Notes: generated by a model from the sequence alone, not told the origin. Counted from the first letter of the stretch, positions 46,197 through 57,652 are shown. The stretch: 64,000 nucleotides of DNA from Galeopsis tetrahit (GCA_963675135.1 OY776123.1:89873596-89937595); one strand, 5' to 3'. Numbers and translations: made by a program.

Positions 46197-48460
46197 GGAT
46201 GCGGTTATACACACATCAACCTATTGAGTACACCCACCTGATAAATTTTTCATTCTAGAATAGAAGACATGTAAAATGTTCTATATACCCCTATGTACAA
46301 TTTATTTAAAAAATATGAGGATGAGTACACCCACCCATTTCATTTTATAAGAATCATTCCACACCACCAAAATCTTCAAAAAAAAAAAAATCTTAACAAA
46401 CACTAAATTAGAAAAAAAAAAAATGTTCTTTGTCCAAAAAAATAGAGTTGTTCGAAATTCTTTTTCGAAAAAATCAACATTGTTCAAAAAAAAAAAAAAG
46501 TGTTCGAAAATTTTATCCCTACAAAATCAAATTGTTCGAAAATTTGTCCTAAACAAACACATATTGTTCAAAAATAATTTAATTTAGGAATAACGTCCAA
46601 TTCTTCAACAAAAAAAAATCAATGAACAAACCCAAATTTCTTAACATTTTAAGTTTTTAGCCCGTAAACGTACCCTTTTTTCTTCTAATCAATAACACTA
46701 ATACATTTGAATCTGTAAAATTTCTAAAAATGCTAACACAAAACACAAATAAAATCGAATTTTTTTTTTTTTGTTTTTGATCTGTAAAATTTTGTTTTTT
46801 GATCGGTAAAAACCTAAAAATAAAAAACAGATCAGTACGAACCTAAACAATATTTCCTAAACCCTAAACTTACCTTAAGGTGAAGGTTTCGAACGGCGGC
46901 GGAGGCGGCGCCCTGAGTGCGTGCGACCGGTGGCGTGGGCTGCGCCCTTCTCCAGCGAGTAGGCGGCGGCGGCGGCGGCGATCGTCTTCTCCGAGACGGA
47001 GGAGCGCGACGGCGGTGAGGAAATGAGTGGGTGTACTTTTGAGTTTTGAGAGTAAGGAGAGGATACGAAGGATTTAGGGTTTTAATAAGGAGAGCGGGTA
47101 TTTTCGGGTTTTTCAAGTGTGTCCTCATCGCGTGGGTTTCCTCAATGGGTTGGGGTATATACCCCTCCAGCTTTGTTTAATACACTCCCCTCCATTTTTA
47201 TTAATTAAATATTCATACAAAATACCTGTTTTACCCTTATAATAAAATACAAAGGATACATACACTACCCCAAAAATTAAACTAACCCTAACCTAATTTT
47301 AACAATAACCCTAATTAGGCACAACAATGGCAGCCGCTCCTCCCACAAAAATTACACGGGCCGCCGCTCCTCCCACAAAAATTACACGGGCCGCCGCTCC
47401 TCCCACAAAATTTACACGCCCCTCCTCCGGCGGCCACCCGCACCACTTCAGAAAAAATTTAGAAATTAAAAAACAAACTTAAAAACAAAATAAAATCTTA
47501 GTATTTTTAACAAACCAGATTCGACCAAAAACACTCCAATCGACACTGGTTTATCGACCAACAATACTCCGGTCGAATCTGATTTGTCGACCAAAAATAC
47601 TCCGGTCGACTCTGGTTTGTCGGCCAAAAAGTCGACTATGGTGTTTCGAAAGAAAATATTAAAAAAAATTAAGTAAGATTTTCGGCCATTTTGGATTGCC
47701 TAAAAACACTATCATCGACCAACTATTGTAGATGAGATTATATTTGGGCGACCCAAAACAGTCGAAAATTTAAAAAAAAAAAAAAAAAAAAACCTGTTTC
47801 TTCGCCGGCGACCTGGGGGAACGGCGGCGGAAGGCGGGAGAAGATGCGGAGGCGGCGGCTCTGGGGGAGGGTGGCGCCGCCGCCGCTTAATTTGTTGCAG
47901 AACAAAAAAAAAAAAAAAAAAAAGACAGCGCCGGCGAGCGCTGGAGGGAGGGCCGCGACGGACTTGGGGGGAACGGTGACTGGCTTCTGGGGTAGGGGCG
48001 GTTGGATTTATGGCTGGGGAACAATAAAAAAAAAAGAAAGAAGATGGAGCGGCCGGCGTGCGGTGGTAGGAGGGAGGGCGACGGCGAGCGCTGGAGGGAG
48101 GGCGACGGACGCCGGCGTGCGGTGGTGGGCGGGAGGGCGACGGCGAGCGCTGGAGGGAGGGCGACGGACGCCGGCGTGCGGTGGTGGGCGGCAGGAGGAG
48201 GTTGGAGAAGAAATTGGTTTTAAGGTTTAGAAAGTGTGGGGAGGAAGAAAGGGGGAGAAGAAAGAATGAAAATTATGGTTTATAGGGTGTGTATTTATCA
48301 CATAAAATTTTAAGAGAAAGGGGTATAATAGGTAATTTAGGGGGAGTGCATCTATCTTAAGCATATTTTAAGGGGTACGTGTATCGGGGGAGTGTATTAA
48401 ACAAAGCTGGAGGGGTATATACCCCAACCCTTCCTCAATACATTGGTGTGTCTGTCATAA
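46197..48460. mobile_element. Older Mutator-like element, interrupted by a younger one
   Basis: The left end (ggatgcggttatacacacat...ctattgagtacacccacc) and the right end reversed (...agacacaccaatgtattgag) form a diverged terminal inverted repeat. The left end also matches the end of the intact element at 50748-51967 (...ctatgagtacacccacc, then ...atatacccct..., gatgagtac(a)cacccatt), as does the right part (gggtattttcgggtttttca with gtgtcctcatc). The interior has repeated ttgttcgaaaatt blocks (46440-46580) and a GC-rich block at 46885-47015, as in that relative. The element at 47147-48430 sits near its right end. No target duplication survives. Confidence 0.6.
47147..48430. mobile_element. 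Mutator-like element (MULE) with 44-bp perfect TIRs
   Basis: 44 bases at each end are perfect inverted repeats (47147-47190 and 48387-48430, starting GGGTTGGGGTATATACCCCT). An exact 9-bp duplication TTCCTCAAT flanks it (47138-47146, 48431-48439), the Mutator signature. The 1284-bp interior has no transposase. It holds a 30-bp tandem repeat (three units from 47331, ccgccgctcctcccacaaaa...), a GC-rich zone at 47800-48240 and a 59-bp tandem repeat with units starting at 48052, 48111 and 48170 (gccggcgtgcggtggt...). GC-rich open frames here (for example 47844-48230) look like composition artefacts or captured gene scraps; I recognise no donor gene. Confidence 0.92.
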
Positions 48461-48461
48461 A

Positions 48462-48504
48462 TGGGCTTTGATGTTTATGGCTCTATTTACGGCCCATTAG
48501 CCCA
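48462..48504 (-). promoter_or_regulatory. Distal site II cluster, probably displaced from the RH1 promoter
   Basis: TGGGCT (48462), GGCCCA (48491) and AGCCCA (48499) lie just outside the right end of the older element. Before the insertions these would have been within a few hundred bases of the RH1 start, next to the motif at 46134. This reading is an inference. Confidence 0.45.
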
Positions 48505-49734
48505 TCGTATAATACTAACATTTTATTTAAATATTTTCAGAACATTTTTTGCTAATAAAATTTGACATGGATGAATTATTATTTTCATGATGGGACACCC
48601 TTCTTATCAAGATTAACAGCATTAAAATAGCAAAATATATATTTTTATATTCATCAGTTTAGGATTTTAATATAAAATGGGACATTTATTTCAATTCAGT
48701 GAATATTTTAAAATGATAAGTAGGTTTTAGACGAATATGATTCAAATACACCATCAATTAATAGTAATCTCAATTTTTCATCAATTTACATACAAGAATC
48801 TTCCTATATTGGGTTTGTGTAAGAAATACATGCCCAAATTTATGTGAACTTAGGAAAACAGGCTCACCCTAGGCCGAGAAAGTATTTTTTAAAATATTCC
48901 ATATTGTTTGTGGACATTTTTTAATAATGGGCCAATGCAATAATTTTATAATCAATAGCATAATTAATTAATTATTTTTTGGTAATCGCGGTTTTCTAAT
49001 CCTAATTATAATTAAGATGCCAAACTACTGTACGGAATTCAATGGGTGAGGCTAAGAGAAATATAGACCGTTGACCTAGAAAATAATTGTCAAAGTCTTG
49101 TGGTACTTAACAAATTCAAACATCTTATCTTATTTAATTACAAATTATATTTTGTGTACTATCAATGAATAAAATTAATAATCCAGAAGTTAACGGGGCC
49201 CTTGCCCCTTTGTCTAATTTGACAATGTAATCCATGAAGATGAAAGTTGATCACACCAATGTCGATGAGACAGCAAATTAGATTAGATTGATTGACGAAC
49301 CTCAAAATCATATTTTAATTCTTTTTTTTTTTCTACATCACTGAGATATCAAATCTAGATTAAGCTGTTGATAATACAAATTTACAAATATCAGTCTGAG
49401 GCGTTAGTCTCATCCTATACTTCCCCTTCTCCTTGTTCATATGGTCTTTTATCTACTTTCAATTGTTGAGTTAAAATTTCATAATTTATTTTACACTATA
49501 CACAATTTATTTATTTTTTAGTTCAAACAAAAATTCATTGATTATAACATTGAAGTAAGCATTAAATAAATAAAAATTAGCATCCAAGTACTCAAATAAT
49601 CGAATTTGGACAGCAATAACAGAAGGAAGAACAAGAGACGATGATCCACCAACGAAAAATAGTGGACGACGTTTAACTGCCGCTTAAAGAAAGAGAGAGG
49701 CTCGACGAAGACAAAGGAAAGGACTTCTTAGAGG
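48505..49734. other. Intergenic stretch, no gene seen
   Basis: AT-rich sequence without coding signals or clear repeat boundaries. A short purine-rich part (49620-49740) borders the LINE insertion. Confidence 0.4.
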
Positions 49735-49750
49735 CGGAGAAAAGTTTTTT

Positions 49751-50039
49751 TTTTTTTTTTTTGAAAGATGAACTTTCATTTATTCGCAAGAAGAACAAAC
49801 ATTGTCGAGAAGACCATCCACAACAGTTGGAGGTTCGACCCACGTATGAGAGCTCGAATAAAACCTCGAGGCTCTAGCAAGAGAGTGCGCTGAAACATTA
49901 GCACTCCTAGGAACAAACCGAATCAAACAACATGTAAAGAGGGAGCGCAAGATTTTACATTGTGTAATATAATTCCCAAAAACTGACTCATCACTAACAT
50001 CTCCATTAATCGCGTCGGCTACCCCTTTCGCATCAAGCT
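49751..50039 (-). mobile_element. 5'-truncated LINE with RNase H C-terminus
   Basis: On the minus strand the open frame encodes the end of a plant LINE RNase H-like domain (LDAKGVADAIN..., IRFVPRSANVSAHSLARAS..., WVEPPTVVDGLLDNV) and stops at 49780. A short 3'-UTR and a poly-A tail follow (the T run at 49745-49762). A direct repeat CGGAGAAAAGTTTTTT flanks it (49735-49750 and 50040-50055), as left by target-primed reverse transcription. Only about 290 bp of the 3' end was copied. Residues N-terminal of LDAKG in the frame come from the flanking DNA. Confidence 0.85.
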
Positions 50040-50059
50040 CGGAGAAAAGTTTTTTAGGG

Positions 50060-50747
50060 AAAGGAGGTGGTAAAACTAGGTTTTTTTTTTTTTTTTTGCT
50101 CAAAATTTTAAGAGAACATCATACTCCATTATTTTGGAGAGAAAGTAAGAACATTAACTATACTATTGCTAAATGATATAGTATCCACATGTGGACACTA
50201 TTTTCTTTGTTCACTCCTTAAGCAATAAAATATAAGTTATTTTCTTTATTAATTTCATATTTTTAATTTGATTCCATCTCTATTAAATACTTGATCAAAT
50301 TTCCATGTAATAAGAATAATAATAATAAAAATAACAGATGCAGAAAATGGAAGCACAAAATATGAATGAATCATTATTAATATTCTATGTTCGTGGATTC
50401 ACAAAAATTAAAGTCCTGGAAATATGATTTATGTTTACGCCTGATATTGATTTTAGATTTTGTGTGGAGAAGAATACCAAGTGATTTCATACATGCCGCC
50501 ATTAAAAATAAATTTATTGGATGTGGTTATGGAGTAACTATGAAGTTGTGTATATGTTTTGCATTGGGTAGATTTTGAATTAAGAAATAAAAATCACTGT
50601 CATCGAAAAAAAGATTTATGACATATTTTGTGCTTGTTGAATGAAAACATTTAATTCTATCTACTGTACATAAAAATATGATTTACTAATATTTAATAGA
50701 ATTAAAATTTATGTGGCAAAAAAACTGGACACTATACTATCCTATAA
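50060..50747. other. Intergenic stretch between LINE and MULE
   Basis: AT-rich, with a 17-base T run near 50081. No gene. A 63-codon frame at 50387 has no supporting features. Confidence 0.4.
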
Positions 50748-51967
50748 GGGCGCGGCTAAAGGCACCGGTGATCCTATGAGTACACCCCGGAGATGAGGAC
50801 ACACGCCAATCGGATGAGGACACCCATCTGAAAAACCCAAAATTACCCTTCTATTCAATTAAATCATTCCTCTCTTTCCCAATAGTTCAGACACACCCAC
50901 AAGGATTTGTGCTGCTTCGCCGGCACGGCGGCACCCACTCCGCCAACGCCGCCCTCTCCGTCGCGCCGCCTTCCACAGTCGTTCGCGGCCGCCCTCCCGT
51001 CGCGCCTGCAACCATCTCTACCGCCCCTCGTTCGCGGCCGCCCTCACTCCTCCCCAAAGTCGCGGCCGCCGCCCTCCCTCCTCCCCACAGACGTGGCCGC
51101 CGCCCTCCCTTCTCCCCACAGACACAGCCGCCGCCTTCCCTTCTCCCTACAGATGCGGCCGACACCCTCACTCCTCCCCACAGTCGCGACCGTCGACCCC
51201 CTTCTTCCCATAGACGCGGCCGCCGCCACCCCCTCCTCCCCTTCGTCGTGGCCGTAGTGCTCCTCCCCTCGCCGCCGCCGCCGCTAACGGGTATGTTTAG
51301 ATCTGAAAAATTAGAAAAATTAGGGTTTCTAGAAAAAAAAAATTAGGAGTTTTTTTTTTAAGTTTGAGAATTATTTTCGAACATAGTCCGTTTGTTTTGG
51401 AAAAAAAATTCGAACAACTCGAGTTTGTTTTGGAAAAAATTTCGAACAAGATGTTCGATTTTTTTTTTAGGACAAATTTAAGTTATTTTGAAATTTTTTT
51501 CGAACACATTGTGTTTGTTTTGGAAACAATTTCGAACAACTTGAGTTTGTTTTGTAAAAAATTTCGAACAAGATGTTCGATCTTTTTTTTCGAACAAATT
51601 TGAGTTGTTTTGGAAAAAATTTCGAACATGTTGAGTTTGTTTTGAATTTTTTTTTGAACATGTTGAGTTTGTTTTGAATTTTTTTTCGAACATGTTTGTT
51701 TTGGAATTTTTTTCCTAACAGTTGGTGTTTTAGATTAATTTTTGTTGCAATTTTGGAGTTTTTTTTGTTGAAGGGTGGTGGTGGTGGTAGTGGTGGAGGA
51801 GAGGTGGCAGTGGTGGTGGTCAAATAGAATGGGTGATTGTACTCATCTTCGTTTTTTTTCATAAATTTTACCCTAGGGGTATATGTGACATTTCACATGT
51901 TCCGAAAGTTTAAAAAAATGTTTGGTGGGTGTACTCATAGAAAATCCGGGTGCCTTTAGCCGCGCCC
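50748..51967. mobile_element. Mutator-like element, intact ends
   Basis: Ends start GGGCGCGGCTAAAGGCACC on both sides (inverted), continuing with a shared (c)tatgagtacaccc block at about 30 bases. An exact 9-bp duplication ATCCTATAA flanks it (50739-50747 and 51968-51976). The 1220-bp interior lacks transposase. The left half (50905-51290) is a C-rich imperfect tandem array (gcggccgccgccctccctcc...). The right half (51370-51710) repeats ttcgaacaa...gagtttgttttggaaaaaat about every 60-80 bases. Both interior blocks recur in the older element at 46197-47140, in the opposite order and strand. Confidence 0.92.
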
Positions 51968-52265
51968 ATCCTATAATTATCATGGAAAACTTGGAATTTC
52001 CCAGATCTATATTGGGCCTCAAATAATGTATCTTACCTAACAATAATAGAGCACCAATAATCTCAAATTTCCAAAATTAGTCTTTTCAGAAAGAATAAAA
52101 TTCCACATTATTTTTCTTCGACTGGGAATATAAATTGCAAATGAAACAAAAAAGAAATTGAATACTAGAATATTGTGAGGTTGCCAATAATACCCTTGGA
52201 AACTGACACAGCATGTGCATTGCGACTGGAAACCGTGTATGAACCGAGTTTTTTCATTCACTCAC

Positions 52266-52813
52266 TATAAATAAGCATGCACCCTACCTCACCCAATCCC
52301 TACCCATTCGGACACCACCTTCCTCAGTTATCAACTTCCTCCTCCTCGTATTCATTCATATTAATATCGTACAGTAGTAGTAGGATTTCTTAATTCAACC
52401 ATAATCCTTCATTTACTCATAATCACAATTCTCATCAAACCCTAATTCTCCCCTTTCCAAATTTATACACGTTCAATTCCCTTTTCCAATATCTTTTCCT
52501 TTTTATTCAACGATGGGCTTTCCCCTTTGGGCAAGGATTTCCGCCTTCTCCTCTACACAAGTGCAAATCTTGATCTGATTTTGCTATTTCTCGCCTCGAT
52601 CTTTGTTTTTTTCTGAAAATAAATTAAAGAAAGGGAAGATGAATGTTGGCAAGTCTCAAGTGTGGCAACCTTGCAAGAAGAAGAGGTTATAGTATCTTTC
52701 TATAAAAATCAATTAAGAAAAAGAATGGATTGTAATTGAGAGAAATATCCAAACAAAAAAAGGGTTTTTGATTGACATATATATAGATACAGATAAAGAG
52801 GGTGTAGAGAGAG
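52266..52813 (+). promoter_or_regulatory. CIPK gene core promoter and leader with two uORFs
   Basis: A TATA box (TATAAATA at 52266-52273) predicts a transcript start near 52300 and a leader of about 500 bases. Two upstream reading frames precede the kinase. uORF1 at 52513-52578 encodes 21 residues starting MGFPLWARIS. uORF2 at 52639-52692 encodes 17 residues, MNVGKSQVWQPCKKKRL. They end 235 and 121 bases before the main ATG. If the leader is not spliced they should lower translation of the kinase. Confidence 0.5.
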
Positions 52814-55700
52814 ATGGTGATGGCATCAAGATCAAGCGCTGGAGGGAGTGGAAGTGGGAGTAGTTCTGGAAGGACGCGCGTTGGAAGGTATGAGTTAGGG
52901 AGGACTTTAGGAGAGGGGACTTTTGCCAAAGTGAAGTTTGCTAGGAATGTGGAAACAGGGGAGAATGTGGCTATCAAGATTTTGGACAAAGAGAAGGTCC
53001 TCAAACACAAGATGATTGCACAGGTCTGCTCTTTCATTCCATTCTTTCTTCTTCTCATGATATCTGCGTTTCACACTTTTTAGATGGATTCTTGGGGTTG
53101 ACTTTTCAGCTTTCCCTGTTTTTAGATACTCTACAAAAAAATGAATTGGTCCAATCAAGAGGGCTTTTTTGGCTAGAATATACTACTTCATTCCCACTCT
53201 ATCTTTGCATATTTCTGTGGGGCTTGGAAATAGATGCTCTTCTATGAGCTTCACTAGTGCAAAAGGATTGATTGGATTTAACCTAATTCTTGGTCATTTA
53301 TGTTTTTTCCTGCCCATATGAGTTAATAAAGTCCAATTTTAGATTGATTTTTGCGTATTATGTCTCAGAACCTGTATAGTATTTGTTCCTTGTAGCAGTA
53401 ATTGCGATCCTCCAATTTCTGTCCCCTTTTGCAGATTAAGCGTGAAATTTCAACTATGAAGTTGATAAGGCACCCTAACGTTATTCGCATGTTTGAGGTT
53501 TGTATTCGACTTTTCCAAGAATACCCATATAGCTTTTGATTAGTAAATTAACTTTAAACTTGTATCATATGCTATTATGTAGGTTATGGCCAGCAAGACA
53601 AAGATATATATTGTTATGGAATTTGTCACTGGTGGTGAACTCTTTGACAAAATTGTATGTTTTCTTCCCTCTTGTAATAGATAATGATTACAATTTCATA
53701 GATGCAGAGTGCAACAATCTTGTTGCTTTCTTGTTTTCAGGCGAGTAGAGGAAGGCTGAAGGAAGATGAAGCCAGGAAATACTTTCAGCAGCTCATCAAT
53801 GCCGTTGATTATTGTCACAGCCGGGGTGTTTACCACAGGGATCTTAAGGTGCCTCCCATTTTTTCTCTCTCGATTTCTGTCAAGTTATTTACCCAAAATC
53901 TAGAAGAAGACAAAAAGGCCACTACTAATTGCATTATTACTTGTTTTACAGCCGGAGAATTTGCTGCTCGATGTCAATGGAGTTCTCAAAGTCTCGGACT
54001 TTGGGTTGAGCGCCCTACCCCAGCAAGTTCGGGTATTACAATTTCTATTTTGTCAAACGAGAGAAAGTTCGTATATTGCAATTTCAATTTTCTCAATACA
54101 AGTTCATTTTTAATCTTGTTAGGAAGACGGATTACTTCACACAACATGTGGTACTCCAAATTATGTTGCTCCTGAGGTGGGCAATCTGCTGTTCATACAA
54201 TTACACATTATCTTTGTTTCTAAATGATTTATTTTCCTGAACAACTGTTCCTGGCTCTCTCATATTGTAGGTGATAAGCAATAAGGGCTATGATGGAGCC
54301 ATTGCAGATCTTTGGTCTTGTGGTGTTATTCTTTTTGTACTCATGGCTGGTTATTTGCCCTTCGAAGAACCAAATCTTATGGCATTGTACAAAAAGGTTT
54401 TTACAACATTTTTTTTCTTTCTGTTAAAGCATGCTGTGCTATATGTTGTGTTCTCTTAAATGCAATCACTTGCAGATATTTAAGGCGGATTTCACATGCC
54501 CTGCGTGGTTTTCCTCCAATGCAAAGAAATTAATCAAAAGAATTTTGGATCCCAATTCCTCTACAGTATGTCCACTCCTCTCATTCGACCAAAATTTGTA
54601 GCTTTTCTTGCAAACTTATTAATAATTTCCCTAACTCAATTTGTTACATGAAACAGCGGATTACAATAGCTGAGGTCCTGGCGGACGAGTGGTTCAAGAA
54701 AGGATACAAACCACCAGTTTTTGAACAGGAGGAAGTCACTCTTGATGATGTTAATTCTATTTTCAATGAATTATTGGTATGGATTCTGCTATTACTCGGT
54801 GTTTTATTTGAAATGGTGCCACTACAGAGTCAGCTTGCATGATAGTTTGTGATATACAGGAGTCCCCAAACCTTGTTGTGGAGAGGCGTGATGAACGGCC
54901 CCCCACTCCAGTGACAATGAATGCCTTTGAACTTATTTCTACCTCTCAGGGCCTCAATCTTAGTTCCCTCTTTGAAAAGCAAATGGTATGCAAACTTAAA
55001 AAGTTGGATCATTTAGCAAAGGAGTTATAAAATCACATCTCAACTTTTCTCCTCCTCTAGGGTCTTGTGAAGCGAGAAACGAGGTTTACATCTAAATCTT
55101 CTGCCAATGAGATCATATCAAAAATTGAGCAAGCTGCTGTCCCTATGGGGTTCGACGTCAAGAAGAACAACTATAAGGTTATTCATGCAATGCAATTCTT
55201 CCCAAATTTATCAATTGATTTTTTCCTATAAAGAAGTTGTTTAAAATTCTTGCACAAGTAAATCTGGTTTGTTCAGTTAATTTTACCCATTTTTGCTTGG
55301 TTTAGTTGAAACTTCACGGGGAGAAATCTGGACGCAAGGGACATTTATCCATTGCGACAGAGGTATGTGCATTTTAAGTCCTTACTTCCTAGTTGATGGT
55401 GCATAATGTTTTACTAATTGCTCCTACAGATTTTTGAAGTGGCTCCTTCCCTTCACATGGTTGAGATTCGTAAGGCTGGAGGAGATACTTTAGAATTTCA
55501 CAAGGTATATATTTACTGCACCATTGGGCCAATATTGAAGTGGCTCCTTCCTTTCACTCGATAAATTGCGTTTTTTTTACATTTACTCAATGTTTGTTTG
55601 TTGCCATCCACATGATATGCAGTTTTACAAGAACTTGTCAACTGGGTTGAAAGACATTGTGTGGAAAACAGGCGACGAAGTAAAAGACCAAGTTAAATAA
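52814..55700 (+). CDS. CIPK23: CBL-interacting protein kinase, CIPK23-like (SnRK3)
   Basis: Fourteen exons (52814-53023, 53435-53497, 53583-53654, 53741-53848, 53952-54032, 54123-54176, 54271-54396, 54476-54565, 54657-54776, 54860-54985, 55061-55177, 55306-55362, 55430-55504, 55623-55700), all phase 0, give 458 residues. Kinase features: glycine loop LGEGTFAKV (32-40), Lys55, HRDLKPEN (147-154, catalytic Asp149), DFG (167-169) and APE (194-196). The NAF motif (NAFELIS, 329-335) binds CBL calcium sensors, and a PPI region follows at about 351-389 for PP2C phosphatases. CIPK23 with CBL1/CBL9 activates the K+ channel AKT1 and tunes nitrate transporter NRT1.1 at the plasma membrane. The Gly/Ser-rich start SGRTRVGRYELGRTLGEG matches CIPK23. 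The C-terminus ends about 25 residues short of the Arabidopsis tail as I recall it. A second in-frame ATG at 52820 is an equally good start. Confidence 0.95.
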
Positions 55701-56377
55701 CAAAGGTAACTATGTCAATACCTTGAAACCTCTTTTTTTGTTTTTGAATGATGTATTCACCCTTGTCTTAATCTTTTTGCAGCTTCAAACAGCTGACCCC
55801 TTGATTGGATCTCGAGTTGGTTGTTTCAATGTTTGGCTACTGGAATGAATTATTATTATTATGTTTTCAAGTTTAATCTTTTTACTTATGTTATCGGCTG
55901 TATAATTATAAAACAAAACTATCTATGATTCCCCCTTAGTTTGATGCAATAATAACTAATGATTGAGATTCTCGCGTGTATTTTTTTTCTTGTGTGGAGA
56001 AAATGATATTATTATCGTTATTTGATACGAATAAAATCATTTGTTGCATACTTGGTGTTCCATAGTGTGAATGAATAGGCAGTGAAGGATAAAAAAAACA
56101 AACCATGTGTTAATGATATGAATCGATTTTGATGTAGGATAAAAAAAAAAACAATGGACTGTGACACCACATTGTTAAAAAATTGGAAGATATCAAATGA
56201 AACGATTTTGATGCTGGAAAATAGTTTGTGTGCCCAATCTAATCTATTGAAATCCGTCTTCAGCCAATAGAGTTGCACGAAATTGCCAGGTGGCAGTTCC
56301 AAGATGAGATAAAAAGGAAAAAATGGTTGGCCATTGAGCAAAGAGAAACACAACTTCAATCCGCCACAATCACCACC
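55701..56377. other. CIPK 3'-UTR and mTERF promoter
   Basis: The gap between the CIPK23 stop and the mTERF start is under 700 bases and AT-rich. A further splice-like gcag near 55782 suggests the CIPK 3'-UTR may contain a small intron (from about 55707). No separate gene. Confidence 0.4.
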
Positions 56378-57262
56378 ATGCTGGCGGCGGCGTCTGCCTG
56401 CGGCTCCTCCATGTGTCCGAATGTAGAACAACAGAGCACCCCCTTCCCCTTGACAGCAAAACCGAAAACTCTCCTCCATAAACACCCACTCTACCAAACA
56501 ACCCATGCAAACATTTCCATCCAATTCAAAGAAAAAATCCTCTGCCTCGAGATAATGGGCGTTGATTCGGGCCGAGCGTTGGCCCAGAACCCGGCCCTCC
56601 ACTCTGCTTCTCTCCAATCAATCCACGCCATTGTCACATTCCTCCAATCTAAAGGCATCCATCTGAAAGATTTAGGCAGAATTTTCGGTATGTGCCCTAA
56701 AATTCTGACCTCCGACATCAGAACCGATCTGAACCCAGTTTTCAATTTCCTTTCACATGATCTCAAAGTCCCCGATCACAATTTCAGAAGAGCGATCAAC
56801 AAGTGCCCCAGATTTTTGGCCTGCAGCGTCAGAGACCAATTGAAACCGGCCTTGTTCTATCTTCAGAGATTAGGGTTCAAAGATTTGCAGGCATTGGCTT
56901 ATCAGGATCCGATTCTACTGGTTTCGGACGTGGAGAAAACCCTAATTCCGAAGCTGGATTATTTTGTGAGCTTGGGTTTGTCGAAAGCTGATGCGGTGGG
57001 GATGGTTCTCCGATGCCCGGCGCTCTTCACATTCAGCATTGACAACAATTTCAAGCCCAAATTGGAGTATTTTACAGAGGATATGAAGGGGAAATTGGAT
57101 GAATTGAGGGAATTTCCGCAGTATTTTGCGTTTAGTTTGGAGAATAGGATAAAGCCTCGGCATTTGGAGGTTGTACAGAGTGGTGTGGAGGTTCCATTGC
57201 CATTGATGCTGAAAACCACTGAAGAAGAATTCAACAACTTGTTGAGGAGGAAAGGCAGATGA
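56378..57262 (+). CDS. mTERF family protein, organelle-targeted
   Basis: Intronless gene for 294 residues. The frame is open further upstream, but the first ATG is at 56378 (MLAAASACGSSMCPN...). This start gives an Ala/Ser-rich, acid-poor N-terminus suited to plastid or mitochondrial import. The body is a series of mTERF repeats of about 30-35 residues with the recurring Pro at helix ends: LGRIFGMCPKILTSD, RRAINKCPRFLACSV, LQALAYQDPILLVSD, AVGMVLRCPALFTFS and LREFPQYFAFSLENRIKPR. mTERF proteins bind organelle nucleic acids and act in transcription termination, RNA splicing or ribosome assembly. It resembles Arabidopsis At2g34620, which I recall as neighbouring the prenyl synthase gene At2g34630, as here. 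The exact target transcript is unknown. Confidence 0.93.
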   Translation: MLAAASACGSSMCPNVEQQSTPFPLTAKPKTLLHKHPLYQTTHANISIQFKEKILCLEIMGVDSGRALAQNPALHSASLQSIHAIVTFLQSKGIHLKDLGRIFGMCPKILTSDIRTDLNPVFNFLSHDLKVPDHNFRRAINKCPRFLACSVRDQLKPALFYLQRLGFKDLQALAYQDPILLVSDVEKTLIPKLDYFVSLGLSKADAVGMVLRCPALFTFSIDNNFKPKLEYFTEDMKGKLDELREFPQYFAFSLENRIKPRHLEVVQSGVEVPLPLMLKTTEEEFNNLLRRKGR

Positions 57263-57652
57263 TAATCGCCCATTTTACTTCTTGAATCTTCTTTTTGTGT
57301 AATTAACACACTGTAAATCCATTGTTTATGAAGATGAGCTTCTTTCAATTTTGTAATGTTTTATTGGGTTGTTCCATTTTGCTAACCATTTCTTTGAAAA
57401 TTGTGCATTTGTAATTTTTTGATATTTAAGTTATTTTAAAATTCTGGTAGAACAAATGAGCAATCCTTTTTTTTTTTTTTTCAAAATTTTATATTTGTAG
57501 AAAAATTTGATAATATTTTTAATAAAAATAATTAATTCTTAGTATTTTCAAAATTTAAATTAAATGAAACTTTCGTCAGAGTAAAGGTTCGGTGCAAAAT
57601 ATAATTGGGCTTATTGTGTAATTTAAAAGTGGGCCGAGTACAAATTTAAATG

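Noticed and set aside
47844..48230. GC-rich frames of 73-128 codons in the MULE at 47147-48430
   Set aside because: Gly/Arg-rich translations in several overlapping phases over a tandem repeat; composition artefacts inside a transposon.
50887..51346. Pro/Ser- and Arg-rich frames of 61-145 codons on both strands
   Set aside because: They lie in the C-rich tandem array of the MULE at 50748-51967 and are open in several phases at once.
56018..56617. 199-codon minus-strand frame over the mTERF start
   Set aside because: Overlaps a supported mTERF coding region; its own sequence lacks any domain signal.
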